Below are positions 7,497-19,138 of a stretch of DNA of 64,000 bases, piece by piece (position 1 is the first letter of the stretch; each line of letters starts with the position of its first letter). Location: contig CALXOX010000001.1 of the NCBI GenBank assembly GCA_944390125.1, positions 332,990 through 396,989 on the forward strand. Direction: 5' to 3'. Under the pieces are notes generated by a model. The model searched no databases. It saw only the letters and a program-made list of their open reading frames with translations, and was not told where the DNA came from. The position numbers and the translations under genes are program-made. The stretch comes from an uncultured Alphaproteobacteria bacterium. Its GTDB lineage: Bacteria > Pseudomonadota > Alphaproteobacteria > Rs-D84.

Positions 7497-7801
7497 TATT
7501 CGTTTTGTTTGTCTTGTCCCATAGCCAAAATTTGAGAGACAGACATAGTCTGTTGCCCAACGCTATCCAAAATTTTTTGTTTAGCCTTTAAAAAAGCACT
7601 CTTTTTTGAATTTTCATCTATATTAAGAATTTTCTTTAATTCTTCAAAACGAGCCAATTTTTCAGGTGTCTTGTCGTTATGAGAAAAAATTTCATATTCC
7701 AGTTGATGATATTCGGCCAACAATTCTTCATTTTCCTTATTAGGGACCTTATTACGATGTATTTGCCCGAATTCATCAACAAAGAAACCTTTTTCTGCCA
7801 T
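7496..7801 (-). CDS. Hypothetical protein between gyrB and repair genes
   Basis: An unrecognised 101-residue, charged, largely helical protein (residues 24-75 are rich in E, K and L). Near the N-terminus FVDEFGQIHRN could form a short beta-hairpin. No signal peptide, membrane segment or cysteine is seen. The gene sits 15 bp after gyrB and its stop overlaps the next ATG, so it is part of a gyrB-101aa-HhH-ung minus-strand unit. Confidence 0.6.
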   Translation of the reverse strand: MAEKGFFVDEFGQIHRNKVPNKENEELLAEYHQLEYEIFSHNDKTPEKLARFEELKKILNIDENSKKSAFLKAKQKILDSVGQQTMSVSQILAMGQDKQNE

Positions 7802-7816
7802 AACGACAACCTTTTG

Positions 7817-10216
<2,400 letters not shown>

Positions 10217-10357
10217 TTATATTCCTTTCTTTTTTCTGTGTAAAACATAGCAATTTATGCTATAATTATCAAGGAAAAAGGGGATATTTTTAACACAAAC
10301 AAAACCATAAGAAAATCCCTTTAAAACAATGAAATATGCCTGTAAAGGAAGGTAAAA

Positions 10358-10927
10358 ATGAGATTTAAGTTATTATATTTTGGCGATATTTTGATAAACC
10401 CCAAAAAACGTTCCCAGCATATATCAGATATACGTATGCAATTTCATCCACAACTAAAGAAATTACTAGAACACCAGCCATGGGACAATATGACAAAATA
10501 CATGATGCCAAACGCTACAAAAAGCCCTATTACAACACGTCATGTTGGTGGCATTGATTGGAACCCAATTATTACCCCGAACTTAAAATTATTGGCAGAA
10601 ATAGACATTCAAATGATGCATCCGGAAATTGTTGGACTGCCGCATAGCGATATAGATAATCGTGTAAAAACCATATTGGATGGCTTGCGTTGTCCGCAAA
10701 ACGAACACGAAATTGGTGAAAACACCCCACATGATATAGGGCCTATTTATACATTACTTGACGACGACCATTTAATTACCCGTCTGTCCGTAAATACAAG
10801 CCACTTATTATCGACAGACATATTCAATATGAACACAACACATACTCCAGACACAATATTTATGATGCTGGACGTAAATGTACGTGTTGCAGAAGGAACT
10901 TTAGAAAACTTACCATTTATGGTATAA
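10358..10927 (+). CDS. RusA-like Holliday junction resolvase family protein
   Basis: The 189-residue protein carries the acidic pattern of RusA-type resolvases: SDIDNRVKTILDGLRCP at about residues 99-115 (family D-x-D-N-x-x-K-x-x-x-D-x-L) and DDDHLITRLSV at about 137 (family D-D-x-x-V/I). RusA enzymes cut four-way DNA junctions and are often encoded by prophages. Here no phage genes are nearby; it is a single gene between gyrB and the pilus cluster. A TATAAT box at 10261-10266 gives a leader of about 85 nt; Shine-Dalgarno is AAAGGAAGG. The N-terminal 90 residues are longer than in classical RusA (about 120 aa), so activity is uncertain. Confidence 0.6.
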   Translation: MRFKLLYFGDILINPKKRSQHISDIRMQFHPQLKKLLEHQPWDNMTKYMMPNATKSPITTRHVGGIDWNPIITPNLKLLAEIDIQMMHPEIVGLPHSDIDNRVKTILDGLRCPQNEHEIGENTPHDIGPIYTLLDDDHLITRLSVNTSHLLSTDIFNMNTTHTPDTIFMMLDVNVRVAEGTLENLPFMV

Positions 10928-10935
10928 AAGAACGT

Positions 10936-10961
10936 AAAAAAACGCCCACTTGGGCGTTTTT
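10936..10961. terminator. Bidirectional intrinsic terminator
   Basis: ACGCCC-ACTT-GGGCGT with flanking A- and T-tracts, serving the RusA-like gene and pilR. Confidence 0.9.
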
Positions 10962-10963
10962 TA

Positions 10964-12037
10964 TTAGGTCAAAGCACTTGTAATTTGATCTTGCATTTGG
11001 AACGTACCTAAAACAACCCAAGCAATAATTGCAGACACAAGCAAGATACCAATACTATTCATAACATTTGATATAGATTCCATTCTTCTGACAGACTCTT
11101 CCAAATAATCGTTTGCTACCCTTGATAAATTTTCATCAAAAGCATTCATATCAGCATATATGGCCAAATCACCTATAATTTCTTCATTTGGGAAGTTTCT
11201 ACCAGTATTATTCAACGCCCGCCCCAAATTATCACCATTAGCAATATAATGCAACGTGTCTTCCAAAATATCACGCAAATACTTATTAGAAGTATCAGCC
11301 AACATTCGCATAGCATCAGGTATAGTAATTCCTGCGGCAACCATAGAAGACAAACTCATCAACCACCCAACAGACATTTGAATTTTATAAACATTCCAAG
11401 GTGGTAATTTATCAAAAAACGTACGCAAGCGCCCTGTCCAATTAGGCAAACTTATCCAGACAATTCCGATTATCGCAAAAAAACCAATCAAGAAAACAAA
11501 CCAATATTTAATAGAAAATTCTGACAACCATATTAAAGACGCGGCCATACCACGCCAAACCATGTTATCCCCTGCAATTTCTGCCAAAGGCGGCACTAAA
11601 TAAATACCAACCAACATAATTATACCAAACGTTAGCAACAGTAAAAACAAAGGATATGCAATTGCACTAAACATGGCCCTTTTTATACGTTGTGTACCAT
11701 CAACAACACGACTAACATTTTCCAACGCAACGACCAAATCAGACAAGTTTCCTGACGTTACCAATAAAGTTTCTTCTGGCGGAACCCAACCGCGTGTAGC
11801 ATCAGAAAAACTCATACCTCTTTCAAGATTCTTTTGCCATTCGCGCATAACGATTGCGAAAGGTTCATTAGGCTTAGTTCCACCATGAGATTCTATCATC
11901 TCTAAACGCCCCAGCGCATCCATCAATGTAAAATCATTACGCAACAAAGACGCTATTTTTCTGGCAGTCGCCATACGTTTTTCCGTATTCAAACGAAAAA
12001 CGAGTTTTGCATACCACAGGTCCAGTTTGGTTGTCAT
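10964..12037 (-). CDS. pilR: Type IVb pilus inner-membrane platform protein PilR (GspF family)
   Basis: Inner-membrane platform of a type IV pilus assembly machine, working with the PilQ ATPase. The 357-residue protein has a cytoplasmic N-terminal domain (about 1-135) and then the GspF pattern: hydrophobic segments near 140-165 and 180-205, a second cytoplasmic domain with the conserved-type MSLSSMVAAGITIPDAMRML around 228-250, and a C-terminal membrane segment near 325-350. It starts 1 bp after the pilQ stop. It is the last gene of the pilO-P-Q-R run, ahead of a strong terminator; pilS/pilT homologues that follow in plasmid R64 are missing here. Confidence 0.85.
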   Translation of the reverse strand: MTTKLDLWYAKLVFRLNTEKRMATARKIASLLRNDFTLMDALGRLEMIESHGGTKPNEPFAIVMREWQKNLERGMSFSDATRGWVPPEETLLVTSGNLSDLVVALENVSRVVDGTQRIKRAMFSAIAYPLFLLLLTFGIIMLVGIYLVPPLAEIAGDNMVWRGMAASLIWLSEFSIKYWFVFLIGFFAIIGIVWISLPNWTGRLRTFFDKLPPWNVYKIQMSVGWLMSLSSMVAAGITIPDAMRMLADTSNKYLRDILEDTLHYIANGDNLGRALNNTGRNFPNEEIIGDLAIYADMNAFDENLSRVANDYLEESVRRMESISNVMNSIGILLVSAIIAWVVLGTFQMQDQITSALT

Positions 12038-12038
12038 A

Positions 12039-13676
12039 TCAATACACCCCCGGTCTGTCCAGCAAGCCTACCCAACGTTCTAACTCATCGACACCGATTA
12101 CACCCTGCAACATCAAAGAAGTCGCAGCCTCTTTCAGGGTACGTCCATCCATTTCTTCCAACCAGTACTTATACGCACCATCTGTGTTACCAGATAAAGC
12201 CATACGCAAAAATTCACTATTTGTGATAATTATTTCACCAGCTTTGATACGTCCCAATGTACCGGTACCTTTACATTCTTCACAACCTGCACCGCGAATA
12301 TAAACTTGTTGTAAACCTAATTCACCAAAAGCCTCTAACACACGGTTATACTCTGGTGCTTCTGGATGGTCTATCAATCTTTCACGACAATGCGGGCATA
12401 ATTTTTTAAACAAACGCATAGATACTAACCCGCGCATCAACGTTTCTTCTTTTAACTTAAAGGCCTCTATTCCCAAATCCAATAAACGAGTCAACGCAGA
12501 CATTGCAGAATTTGCGTGCAAAGTTGTCCAAACATTATGGCCAGACAATGCACCACGAACGGTCAATTGCGCTGCCGCCAACGTACGAATTTCACCAACC
12601 ATCAATGTATCAGGGTCACTTCGCAAAGCTGCAGCCAATGCTTCTGTATACTTTTCTTCACGTTGTTCTTCGTTCGTAGTATTTACGACCGGCATTTGAT
12701 GAGCACCAAATATCTTTTGTTCAACCGGGTCTTCTACTGTTATCATATTTATTTCGTAGTGATGTTCCTTTAACATCAAAGACATATTACGAACCAAAGT
12801 AGTAGATTTACCAGAACTAGTAGGTCCCGCAACAATTACCAAACCAGTTGGAAAAGAGCGCAAACGCATCAATAATTTTTGCTCATATTCACCAAATTCT
12901 TGCTCTGTCTTGATACCTTCTGATGGGTTGTCATACAGTAAACGCATAACAACATATCTGCTGCCGAATGCAATTGGGTTAAATTGCATACGAATACTTA
13001 AAATACCACGTGGCAAGTATAAATCTTTTGTTCCACGTAAAGGTGTACGTCCATCTTTTTGCGCTGATTGATATTCATTCTGCGCATAGTTAGCATTCGA
13101 CATATCAGATGAAGCAAACGCCGCACGAACAAAAGATTCACCCCATCCAGAATTGTATTCTAATACTGGTTGCATACTACCATCAATACGGAAATAAATT
13201 GTTGTCTGGTCAGCAACTTCAATATGAATATCAGATACTTTTTGTGCAGCGGCTTTTGCGATAATATCAACAAAATCCTTCTGCATCTGGTTATCATAAT
13301 CTTGACGAGATTTAGAAATTCCCCCTAAACGTCCTTCATATGCTTTATAAATACTAGATACCAAACCTAAATCAGAATAAAACGGTATACGCATAGGTCT
13401 GGCACGTTTTTTTAACAAATCCAAAAACGCTAACACACGTCCATCATAACGGTGTGTTCTGGAAATTATAATTTCCCCACCAGAAAAATAAGCAATTAAA
13501 CTTTGAGTGTCTTTCGGTAATTCCTGTTCTGCACCTGTTGCAGTTAAAAGACGATTTCCATTAGAAAACAAATAATCAACGATATCTTTATTATCTGCGT
13601 TCTCCAAACCCGCAGGTATTGAAGGTTTTGAAGTAACAGGTACATTATTCAAGATATCATTTTCTGCTTCATTCAT
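12039..13676 (-). CDS. pilQ: Type IVb pilus assembly ATPase PilQ (GspE/PulE family)
   Basis: Cytoplasmic hexameric ATPase that drives pilin assembly. Of 545 residues, the C-terminal 330 form the secretion ATPase: N2 domain with SDIHIEV, Walker A GPTSSGKST at about 283, the Asp box VEDPVEQ, Walker B-region MVGEIRT and the His box TTLHANSA. A tetracysteine zinc motif (LCPHC ... CEECKG) near 435-475 is typical of GspE/PilB/PilQ. The N-terminal 130 residues are divergent. It lies between pilP (11 bp) and pilR (1 bp) in one operon. In R64 nomenclature PilQ is the ATPase, unlike the secretin PilQ of type IVa systems. Confidence 0.92.
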   Translation of the reverse strand: MNEAENDILNNVPVTSKPSIPAGLENADNKDIVDYLFSNGNRLLTATGAEQELPKDTQSLIAYFSGGEIIISRTHRYDGRVLAFLDLLKKRARPMRIPFYSDLGLVSSIYKAYEGRLGGISKSRQDYDNQMQKDFVDIIAKAAAQKVSDIHIEVADQTTIYFRIDGSMQPVLEYNSGWGESFVRAAFASSDMSNANYAQNEYQSAQKDGRTPLRGTKDLYLPRGILSIRMQFNPIAFGSRYVVMRLLYDNPSEGIKTEQEFGEYEQKLLMRLRSFPTGLVIVAGPTSSGKSTTLVRNMSLMLKEHHYEINMITVEDPVEQKIFGAHQMPVVNTTNEEQREEKYTEALAAALRSDPDTLMVGEIRTLAAAQLTVRGALSGHNVWTTLHANSAMSALTRLLDLGIEAFKLKEETLMRGLVSMRLFKKLCPHCRERLIDHPEAPEYNRVLEAFGELGLQQVYIRGAGCEECKGTGTLGRIKAGEIIITNSEFLRMALSGNTDGAYKYWLEEMDGRTLKEAATSLMLQGVIGVDELERWVGLLDRPGVY

Positions 13677-13687
13677 GTGAATGCGTC

Positions 13688-14389
13688 CTATTTAGATTTT
13701 CCAATACTTAAGGTTTGTGTATCTTCACCATTTGTAAATACCACACCTTCATCTAAAGATATAGATTTAACAGTGTATCCATCAACAACCTTGCCTACGC
13801 TTATAGTCTTACTTTGGCCAGTATCTAAATTTTCTATTTTTGCCTGCAACTGAGACCCTGCTCCAATCACATAAACCAACCTATATTGATCACTAAACTT
13901 TACAGTCTGTTCTTTTTCTGTCTCATTGCTTACATTTGAAGAATAAGAAACAGTTTTAGCAGACAGTTCTTCAGTTTGAGCCTGCAATTGTTCTTTTTCG
14001 CGTTCTAACTTTGCGGCTTCAGCTTCTAATTTTGCTTGAGCATTTTCTAATTCTTGCTGTTGCTGTTCCGCACGACCAGACAATTCGTCTATTTCCATGT
14101 GTAATCTAATTTTTTCTGCAGCCAGTTTGTCTAATTCAAGATTCAATTGAGCACGTTCTTTTTCCAGTTGCATTAAAACTTTTTCTTGTTCCAAATCTGT
14201 AATTTGTTGAAACAAAGACCCAGTAGAATCATATGCAGCAATTGCATCAGCTGATACAGCCTCCATTTCTGCAGCAATATCATCAGTCAAAGATGTATCT
14301 GCAGTTGCATCAGCGGCATGCACACACAATGGCATAAACACCAACAACGAAAACAAAAATATTGATAAAGATATCTTTTTATTTTGCAT
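13688..14389 (-). CDS. pilP: Type IVb pilus biogenesis protein PilP-like
   Basis: An exported 233-residue protein with a signal peptide (about 1-25, ending VHAADA), a long coiled coil (about 60-145, rich in E, Q, L and A) and a small C-terminal beta domain (about 165-230, RLVYVIGAGSQLQAKIENLDTG). The layout and its position between pilO and pilQ match PilP of the R64 thin-pilus system, a periplasmic alignment protein between inner-membrane PilO and the secretin. Sequence evidence alone is moderate; the gene order is the strongest argument. It overlaps pilO by 11 bp. Confidence 0.75.
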   Translation of the reverse strand: MQNKKISLSIFLFSLLVFMPLCVHAADATADTSLTDDIAAEMEAVSADAIAAYDSTGSLFQQITDLEQEKVLMQLEKERAQLNLELDKLAAEKIRLHMEIDELSGRAEQQQQELENAQAKLEAEAAKLEREKEQLQAQTEELSAKTVSYSSNVSNETEKEQTVKFSDQYRLVYVIGAGSQLQAKIENLDTGQSKTISVGKVVDGYTVKSISLDEGVVFTNGEDTQTLSIGKSK

Positions 14390-15641
14390 AGATTATCACC
14401 TCATAGTTCCATATACGTGTTGATGCATCCCACGCGCAACGCGTCATATACACCCCGCCAAAATCTTCAAAAATCTTCATAAATTGAACAGGCCCTAACT
14501 TTGATTGTGCCGCAATTTCAACTATATCTAAATTGACTGTTTCTACCCCATTGGTCAAAGTATCAACAACCATCTGAACTTCTGCACTCATACCCGCTGA
14601 TTGAAAAGCTGTCAAAGCAGCACGTGCAACAGTTTCTACATCACGTTCATCCAAAGACGCTTTTGTTGGAACTGTCGGCAAAGTTGCACGAACGTACAAC
14701 GAGCTATCAGATTCTTGTTGAACAAAAGACCCTGGCATAATTTGTGTCGCAATCATATAAAAATCATCCAAAGTACCAAAATTACGTTTAAATACGGCAC
14801 TTGCATGTGTTTCGCCACATTCTGCTGATATCTGCTCCCACCCAGTAATTGGTTGCATCAGGAAAGCAATTGCTTGGAAACAAACTTGTGCTCTTTTTTC
14901 TGGATCTGGCAAATAATCATACGGCAATACAATTGGTTCCGGTTGTGATGCACGTTCTATTTGAAATTCTTCATCCAGTTCTTTATTTTTTTCTTCGACC
15001 TGCTTTTCATACTCAGCCGCAATTTCTGGTGAAACCTGTGATAATTTTGGCTGTGGATTCAACATTTGTTCCAACGGTTCACGAAAGAACCACGAAACAC
15101 CAACAATAAATATTGCTAATAAAATAATAGAAAGAACACCTGCACCAATACGGCTTATTGGATGCAAAACAGACCGCGGGCCACGCATAATTAAATCTGA
15201 CAAATTACGCTCAACCGCCCTTGGCATTCCCCAAGCACCAGGCGCAAATAACGCACCCCAGTCAGGTATTTCAGATAGCTTAAAATATTCAGCACGCGCT
15301 TCTTCTTCACGGTCAAATAATTTATCTTCTAAAATTACACCATTACGAACTGCAACTAAATAAAACTGCTTGTCAACTGCAAATACCGCCAAAAAAGACG
15401 TATATTCACCAAGAGCATCCGTAACAGATGCTGCAGCACTGTCCATACCGCTACGATGTCCAAGTTTTCTAGAACCCAAACCGACCATCGCACGATATTC
15501 AGTATAAAGATTTAATTTTTTATCAACACTACGCGCCAACGCACGAGCATATGTACGTGCGACATAACCAGCCCCAGTTGGTTGCCAAAACAAACCAACG
15601 GCATATTTCTTTCTATCAACTGTTATTACTTGACCTGGCAA
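14379..15641 (-). CDS. pilO: Type IVb pilus accessory protein PilO-like
   Basis: A 420-residue bitopic inner-membrane protein: a cytoplasmic N-terminal domain (about 1-160, KKYAVGLFWQPTG ... FLAVFAVDKQFYLVAVRNG), a single membrane segment near 178-198 (GVLSIILLAIFIVGVSWFF), a linker rich in E and K, and a periplasmic C-terminal half. This matches R64-type PilO. The start appears to be TTG, preceded by a purine-rich AGAGAGAAA; no better ATG gives the full N-terminal domain. It is the first gene of the pilO-P-Q-R operon. The secretin (pilN) and pilM that precede it in R64 are not in this window. Confidence 0.82.
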   Translation of the reverse strand: MPGQVITVDRKKYAVGLFWQPTGAGYVARTYARALARSVDKKLNLYTEYRAMVGLGSRKLGHRSGMDSAAASVTDALGEYTSFLAVFAVDKQFYLVAVRNGVILEDKLFDREEEARAEYFKLSEIPDWGALFAPGAWGMPRAVERNLSDLIMRGPRSVLHPISRIGAGVLSIILLAIFIVGVSWFFREPLEQMLNPQPKLSQVSPEIAAEYEKQVEEKNKELDEEFQIERASQPEPIVLPYDYLPDPEKRAQVCFQAIAFLMQPITGWEQISAECGETHASAVFKRNFGTLDDFYMIATQIMPGSFVQQESDSSLYVRATLPTVPTKASLDERDVETVARAALTAFQSAGMSAEVQMVVDTLTNGVETVNLDIVEIAAQSKLGPVQFMKIFEDFGGVYMTRCAWDASTRIWNYEVIIYAK

Positions 15642-15705
15642 TTTCTCTCTCTACTATTTCAAGTAATTATAACATAAAAAAACTATCTTTGGCAAACACA
15701 GATTA

Positions 15706-15736
15706 CAAAAAGAAACCCGTTGTTTTTAACAACGGG
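15706..15736 (-). terminator. Intrinsic terminator of the 149-aa lipoprotein gene
   Basis: Minus strand CCCGTTGTT / AACAACGGG stem followed by TTTCTTTTTG. Confidence 0.8.
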
Positions 15737-15766
15737 AAATCTTCGTTTAATTTTATATTTATTTTA

Positions 15767-16216
15767 TTAGCAACCACCCTGACCACCATACATAGAATCA
15801 TTGCAATTTACCTGATATTCTACAACTACCGGTGTTGCAGTAACGCTTGTTCCACCATCTTTGGCAGTACGTACGTTATTCGGATGCGGGCAATCATAAA
15901 CATTTGCAACCAACACAAAAGAACGTTCTGGTCCAAATATTACCCATTCATTAGGACGAGTACGTTGGCTTGTTATCCAATAAGCATTACCACCACGTGC
16001 CTGATCAGCAATTCTGTTTTCTAAATAAACACGGGCATCGTCTGCGTCATAAACAGAAACCTCTGATTCAATTTTGTACAAAAAAGTACACCCAATTGGT
16101 TCAGCATCTAACTGAGTTAAATATTGACTGCCATTTTCTGGTTTAATCATTCCGCCACACGCAGCCAACGCAAGAAACAACGTACAAAATCCAAATACTT
16201 TCTTCATAGTATCCAC
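15767..16216 (-). CDS. Small lipoprotein (DUF4156-like)
   Basis: A 149-residue lipoprotein. The signal peptide has KK after the start, a hydrophobic core and the lipobox LAAC near residue 20, and the mature protein has GCTFLYKIESEVSV, an NRIADQARGGNAYWI segment and cysteines at YDC and at NCND. The order (early GC, Asn-rich helix, beta strand ending VYDC) resembles DUF4156 outer-membrane lipoproteins, but I hold this loosely. It ends with a Gly/Cys tail (GGQGGC). It lies between lpxC and pilO on the same strand, with its own terminator. Confidence 0.7.
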   Translation of the reverse strand: MDTMKKVFGFCTLFLALAACGGMIKPENGSQYLTQLDAEPIGCTFLYKIESEVSVYDADDARVYLENRIADQARGGNAYWITSQRTRPNEWVIFGPERSFVLVANVYDCPHPNNVRTAKDGGTSVTATPVVVEYQVNCNDSMYGGQGGC

Positions 16217-16234
16217 CTTGTTTTTTTATTTATG

Positions 16235-17167
16235 CTAAATTATATCATAATTTGATGGGTCGCTGAATAACTTTTTCAAAACTAAGTTATTCAAAGCATG
16301 ACTGCCTTTAAATGACTCCAGTTTTCCGACAACAAAGCCACCACTTGTGTACATATCACCAATAGCATCAATTATTTTATGTCGAACAAACTCATCTGGC
16401 CAAATAGTGCCATTTAAAGTTCCATCACCTTTGTCATTCAACGCAATAACATTAGTTTCATCAGCACCACGCCCCATACCACGTTTCTTCAAATATTCCC
16501 ATTCAGAATATTTTCCAAATGTACGGGCACGTGCAATATTCTTTACAAAATCATCAACTGATTTTTTTGTATCTTTAAAAATATAAGAATACGTCTGACT
16601 GCCGATAATTTTTTCTGGATATATCAAAGTAGCCGTAATTTCCAGCGCATTATTATCTGTCGGTTCTAATTTTACATAACCGTTACTTTTACGTCCAGAC
16701 AACGTATTTATCAACCACCATTTTAAACGAGTAAAAACACTTAAATCGCGCCGTAACTCTGATGAATATGCAACAACAGGTTTACGAACAATTACTTTTT
16801 TACGTTTTCCTGCCGTTACTCCAACTTTAACAAAATCTTTATAAAACTGTGCTGCACTTCCATCCAAAATTGGTGTTTCTGGCCCATCTATTTCAATAAC
16901 AGCACTATCAATACCAGACATAAATAAAGCAGCCATTAAATGTTCAACAGTTTGAACATGTGCCGCTTTAGTATCACCAATAGTAGTATTGCGCATTTTT
17001 GTTTCACCAACATTACTGTACAATGCCGGCATCAATGCGCTGCCTTCAATATCAATTCTATGAAAGAAAATACCAGACTTTTTTGATGGTTTTACAACCA
17101 TATTCACTGGCATTCCAGAATGAATACCTTTACCTGTAATTTTTACTTGTTTTTTTAATGTTGGCAT
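16235..17167 (-). CDS. lpxC: UDP-3-O-acyl-N-acetylglucosamine deacetylase
   Basis: Committed step of lipid A synthesis: zinc-dependent deacetylation of UDP-3-O-acyl-GlcNAc. Zinc and catalytic motifs are present: AHVQTVEHLMAAL (first His ligand region), RARTFG, and VRHKIIDAIGDM (HKxxDxxGD with the other ligands), then SHALNNLVL. I start it at the ATG at 17167, which has GGAGGA 9 nt upstream; the frame can be extended 27 bases. This start overlaps the 3' end of lpxK by 13 bp. Length 310 aa agrees with the family. Operon: acyltransferase, lpxK, lpxC. Confidence 0.97.
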   Translation of the reverse strand: MPTLKKQVKITGKGIHSGMPVNMVVKPSKKSGIFFHRIDIEGSALMPALYSNVGETKMRNTTIGDTKAAHVQTVEHLMAALFMSGIDSAVIEIDGPETPILDGSAAQFYKDFVKVGVTAGKRKKVIVRKPVVAYSSELRRDLSVFTRLKWWLINTLSGRKSNGYVKLEPTDNNALEITATLIYPEKIIGSQTYSYIFKDTKKSVDDFVKNIARARTFGKYSEWEYLKKRGMGRGADETNVIALNDKGDGTLNGTIWPDEFVRHKIIDAIGDMYTSGGFVVGKLESFKGSHALNNLVLKKLFSDPSNYDII

Positions 17168-18069
17168 TTTAATTTTTCCTCCAACCAATTCCAAAAGTTA
17201 TTTTCTATCACCATGTCCAAATTTGCGTATTTGATTTCATCACGCAATTCAACAGGAATTCTCATCCAATCTTTTTCAGTTGTAATAAGTTTAGCACCTT
17301 TGCGTTCCGCATTATCAATAATTTTTTTTAAATCTTCATCTGTATATTGATAATGATCAGCAAAAGCCTTTTTACCAACCACATTTTTTAAAGAATTAAA
17401 GAATTTCTTAGGATAACCAATTCCAGCAAAAGCATACAATTTTTCATCTTCATCATACGGTGATATAGTCTTACCAGACGCATAAAAAACTGGTATATTA
17501 TCAGGTAGTTTAAAATGTTTTTTAGGCTTTTTATTTTTTATAATAATTACAGCATCCGCACGTTTAACAGCTCTACACGGTTCACGCAAAGGCCCTGCAG
17601 GCAGCAAAAATCCATTTCCATATCCTAAACCTTGGTCAAAAACCAAAATAGAAATATCTTTATGAATTTTTGGATTTTGAAAACCGTCATCCATGACAAT
17701 TGGTGAATTTTCTTCATTTTGTTTATCTAACAAAATCACATTGCTTTTTCTATCCCCAACATGAACTTGTAATCCACTACGCGCCAGCATTGAAGCTTCA
17801 TCACCGACATTCCCTGTTTTTGCACTCTTCTTATATCCGCGCATAACAACAGGAGAATCTAAAAATTCGGCTATTGCACGAACAATAGGTGTTTTCCCAA
17901 CCCCACCAGCCATAATATTACCAATACATATAATTTTACGACGAGACTTATATGCACCTATTTTACGAAACGCATAAATAAGACGAGAAAATAAATAATA
18001 CACCCAAGACACAGGCAATAAAATAAATGCCAAAGGTGTTTTATGTAAAAACCACCAAGGAGTTTTCAT
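17155..18069 (-). CDS. lpxK: Tetraacyldisaccharide 4'-kinase
   Basis: Phosphorylates the 4' position of the lipid A precursor at the inner membrane. A hydrophobic N-terminal helix (about 10-30) anchors it, followed by the Walker A variant GNIMAGGVGKTPIVRAIAEF (about 48-67) and the family segment MDDGFQNPKIHKD. The C-terminus has ITTEKDWMRIP. Length of 304 aa is slightly short but normal for alphaproteobacteria. It lies between a DUF374 acyltransferase gene and lpxC, overlapping the latter. waaA/kdtA, often beside lpxK, is not here. Confidence 0.95.
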   Translation of the reverse strand: MKTPWWFLHKTPLAFILLPVSWVYYLFSRLIYAFRKIGAYKSRRKIICIGNIMAGGVGKTPIVRAIAEFLDSPVVMRGYKKSAKTGNVGDEASMLARSGLQVHVGDRKSNVILLDKQNEENSPIVMDDGFQNPKIHKDISILVFDQGLGYGNGFLLPAGPLREPCRAVKRADAVIIIKNKKPKKHFKLPDNIPVFYASGKTISPYDEDEKLYAFAGIGYPKKFFNSLKNVVGKKAFADHYQYTDEDLKKIIDNAERKGAKLITTEKDWMRIPVELRDEIKYANLDMVIENNFWNWLEEKLKCQH

Positions 18070-18078
18070 AAGAGTCCT

Positions 18079-18876
18079 TTATTTACGTTTTTCTTTTTTC
18101 TTATTTTTCTTTGCCTCTCGTTCTGCACGAAGTTTATTTTTAAACTCAACAGAGGTTAAATCTTGTTCTACCTTAAACAGGTTAAATTCACCGTCCATAT
18201 CACGAACTTGTTTAACCATAATATCTTCAATATGTTTACGAACTTTTTCAAATTCATCTGCACTAATTTTAGAATCAACGAATATAGGCTTTGCTATTCT
18301 ACAAGTAATTTTAGAAAAAGGTAATGCGACCAAATACCTATCCCACCTATTTTGAAACCAAGAATGAGAACAAGAATAACATACAGGAATAATTGGCGCC
18401 CCAGTCATCTTTGCAAAATACAACGCCCCGTCTTGCACACGTAAAGAAGGTCCACCTGGCCCATCAGGAGACAAGCACATAGAGTAATCTCCACGGCGTA
18501 AAACACGCACCCCTTCACGAAGAACAGAAATTCCCCCCTCAGATGTACTGCCATAAATAGACTTTAAACCGAACAAACGCTGTAATTTAGCCATCATTCG
18601 TCCATCTTTATGACGACTTGCGACTGCATAAGCCCGCATTCCACCAAGACAAACGATAGGTGATAACATCATACTGCGTCCATGCCAAAATATAAATATA
18701 GCAGGTTTTCTGCGATATTTTTTAAAAACATCCCAATTAGTAATTTTTTTACGGCATGTAAAATATACGAACCATATACATATTGCCATAACAACAGCCA
18801 AAACCCATTGAAAGAAAGACAAACGTAAAATAGGTTCCCAAAAAGCTTTCCACAATTTTCTAAACTTCTGATACAT
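18079..18876 (-). CDS. Lysophospholipid acyltransferase-family protein (DUF374)
   Basis: A 265-residue membrane-associated acyltransferase-like protein. An N-terminal hydrophobic helix (about 18-40) is followed by FIFWHGRSMMLSPI, RHKDGRMMAKLQRLFG, and SPDGPGGPSLRVQDGALYFAKMTGAPIIPV, the pattern of DUF374 proteins related to LpxL and PlsC. The usual HxxxxD catalytic box would be at HGRSMM/RHKDG. The C-terminus is a Lys-rich tail. Members are found next to kdtA/lpxK and are thought to act in LPS assembly; the substrate is unknown. It is the first gene of the lpxK-lpxC operon. Confidence 0.88.
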   Translation of the reverse strand: MYQKFRKLWKAFWEPILRLSFFQWVLAVVMAICIWFVYFTCRKKITNWDVFKKYRRKPAIFIFWHGRSMMLSPIVCLGGMRAYAVASRHKDGRMMAKLQRLFGLKSIYGSTSEGGISVLREGVRVLRRGDYSMCLSPDGPGGPSLRVQDGALYFAKMTGAPIIPVCYSCSHSWFQNRWDRYLVALPFSKITCRIAKPIFVDSKISADEFEKVRKHIEDIMVKQVRDMDGEFNLFKVEQDLTSVEFKNKLRAEREAKKNKKKEKRK

Positions 18877-18982
18877 TATAAAACTCTTTACCTCTTAAAT
18901 TTTTTAGGATTTTAGCAGTAAAAAAATCATATTTCAAGACAGTTAGGAAAAAGGTCTAAAAGGGCATAGATATAAAAAACAT

Positions 18983-19011
18983 TTGACATATTGACAAAAA
19001 AGTAGTATTAT
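18983..19011 (+). promoter_or_regulatory. Promoter of initiator tRNA
   Basis: Consensus TTGACA, 17-nt spacer, TATTAT, with the -10 ending 13 nt before the tRNA. Confidence 0.85.
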
Positions 19012-19024
19012 TTGTGCCGTTCAT

Positions 19025-19101
<77 letters not shown>

Positions 19102-19112
19102 GTTAAATAAAA

Positions 19113-19138
19113 AATATCCCTTTACGGGGTATTTTTTT
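19113..19138 (+). terminator. Terminator after initiator tRNA
   Basis: TATCCC-TTTA-CGGGGTA type stem followed by seven T. Confidence 0.7.
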
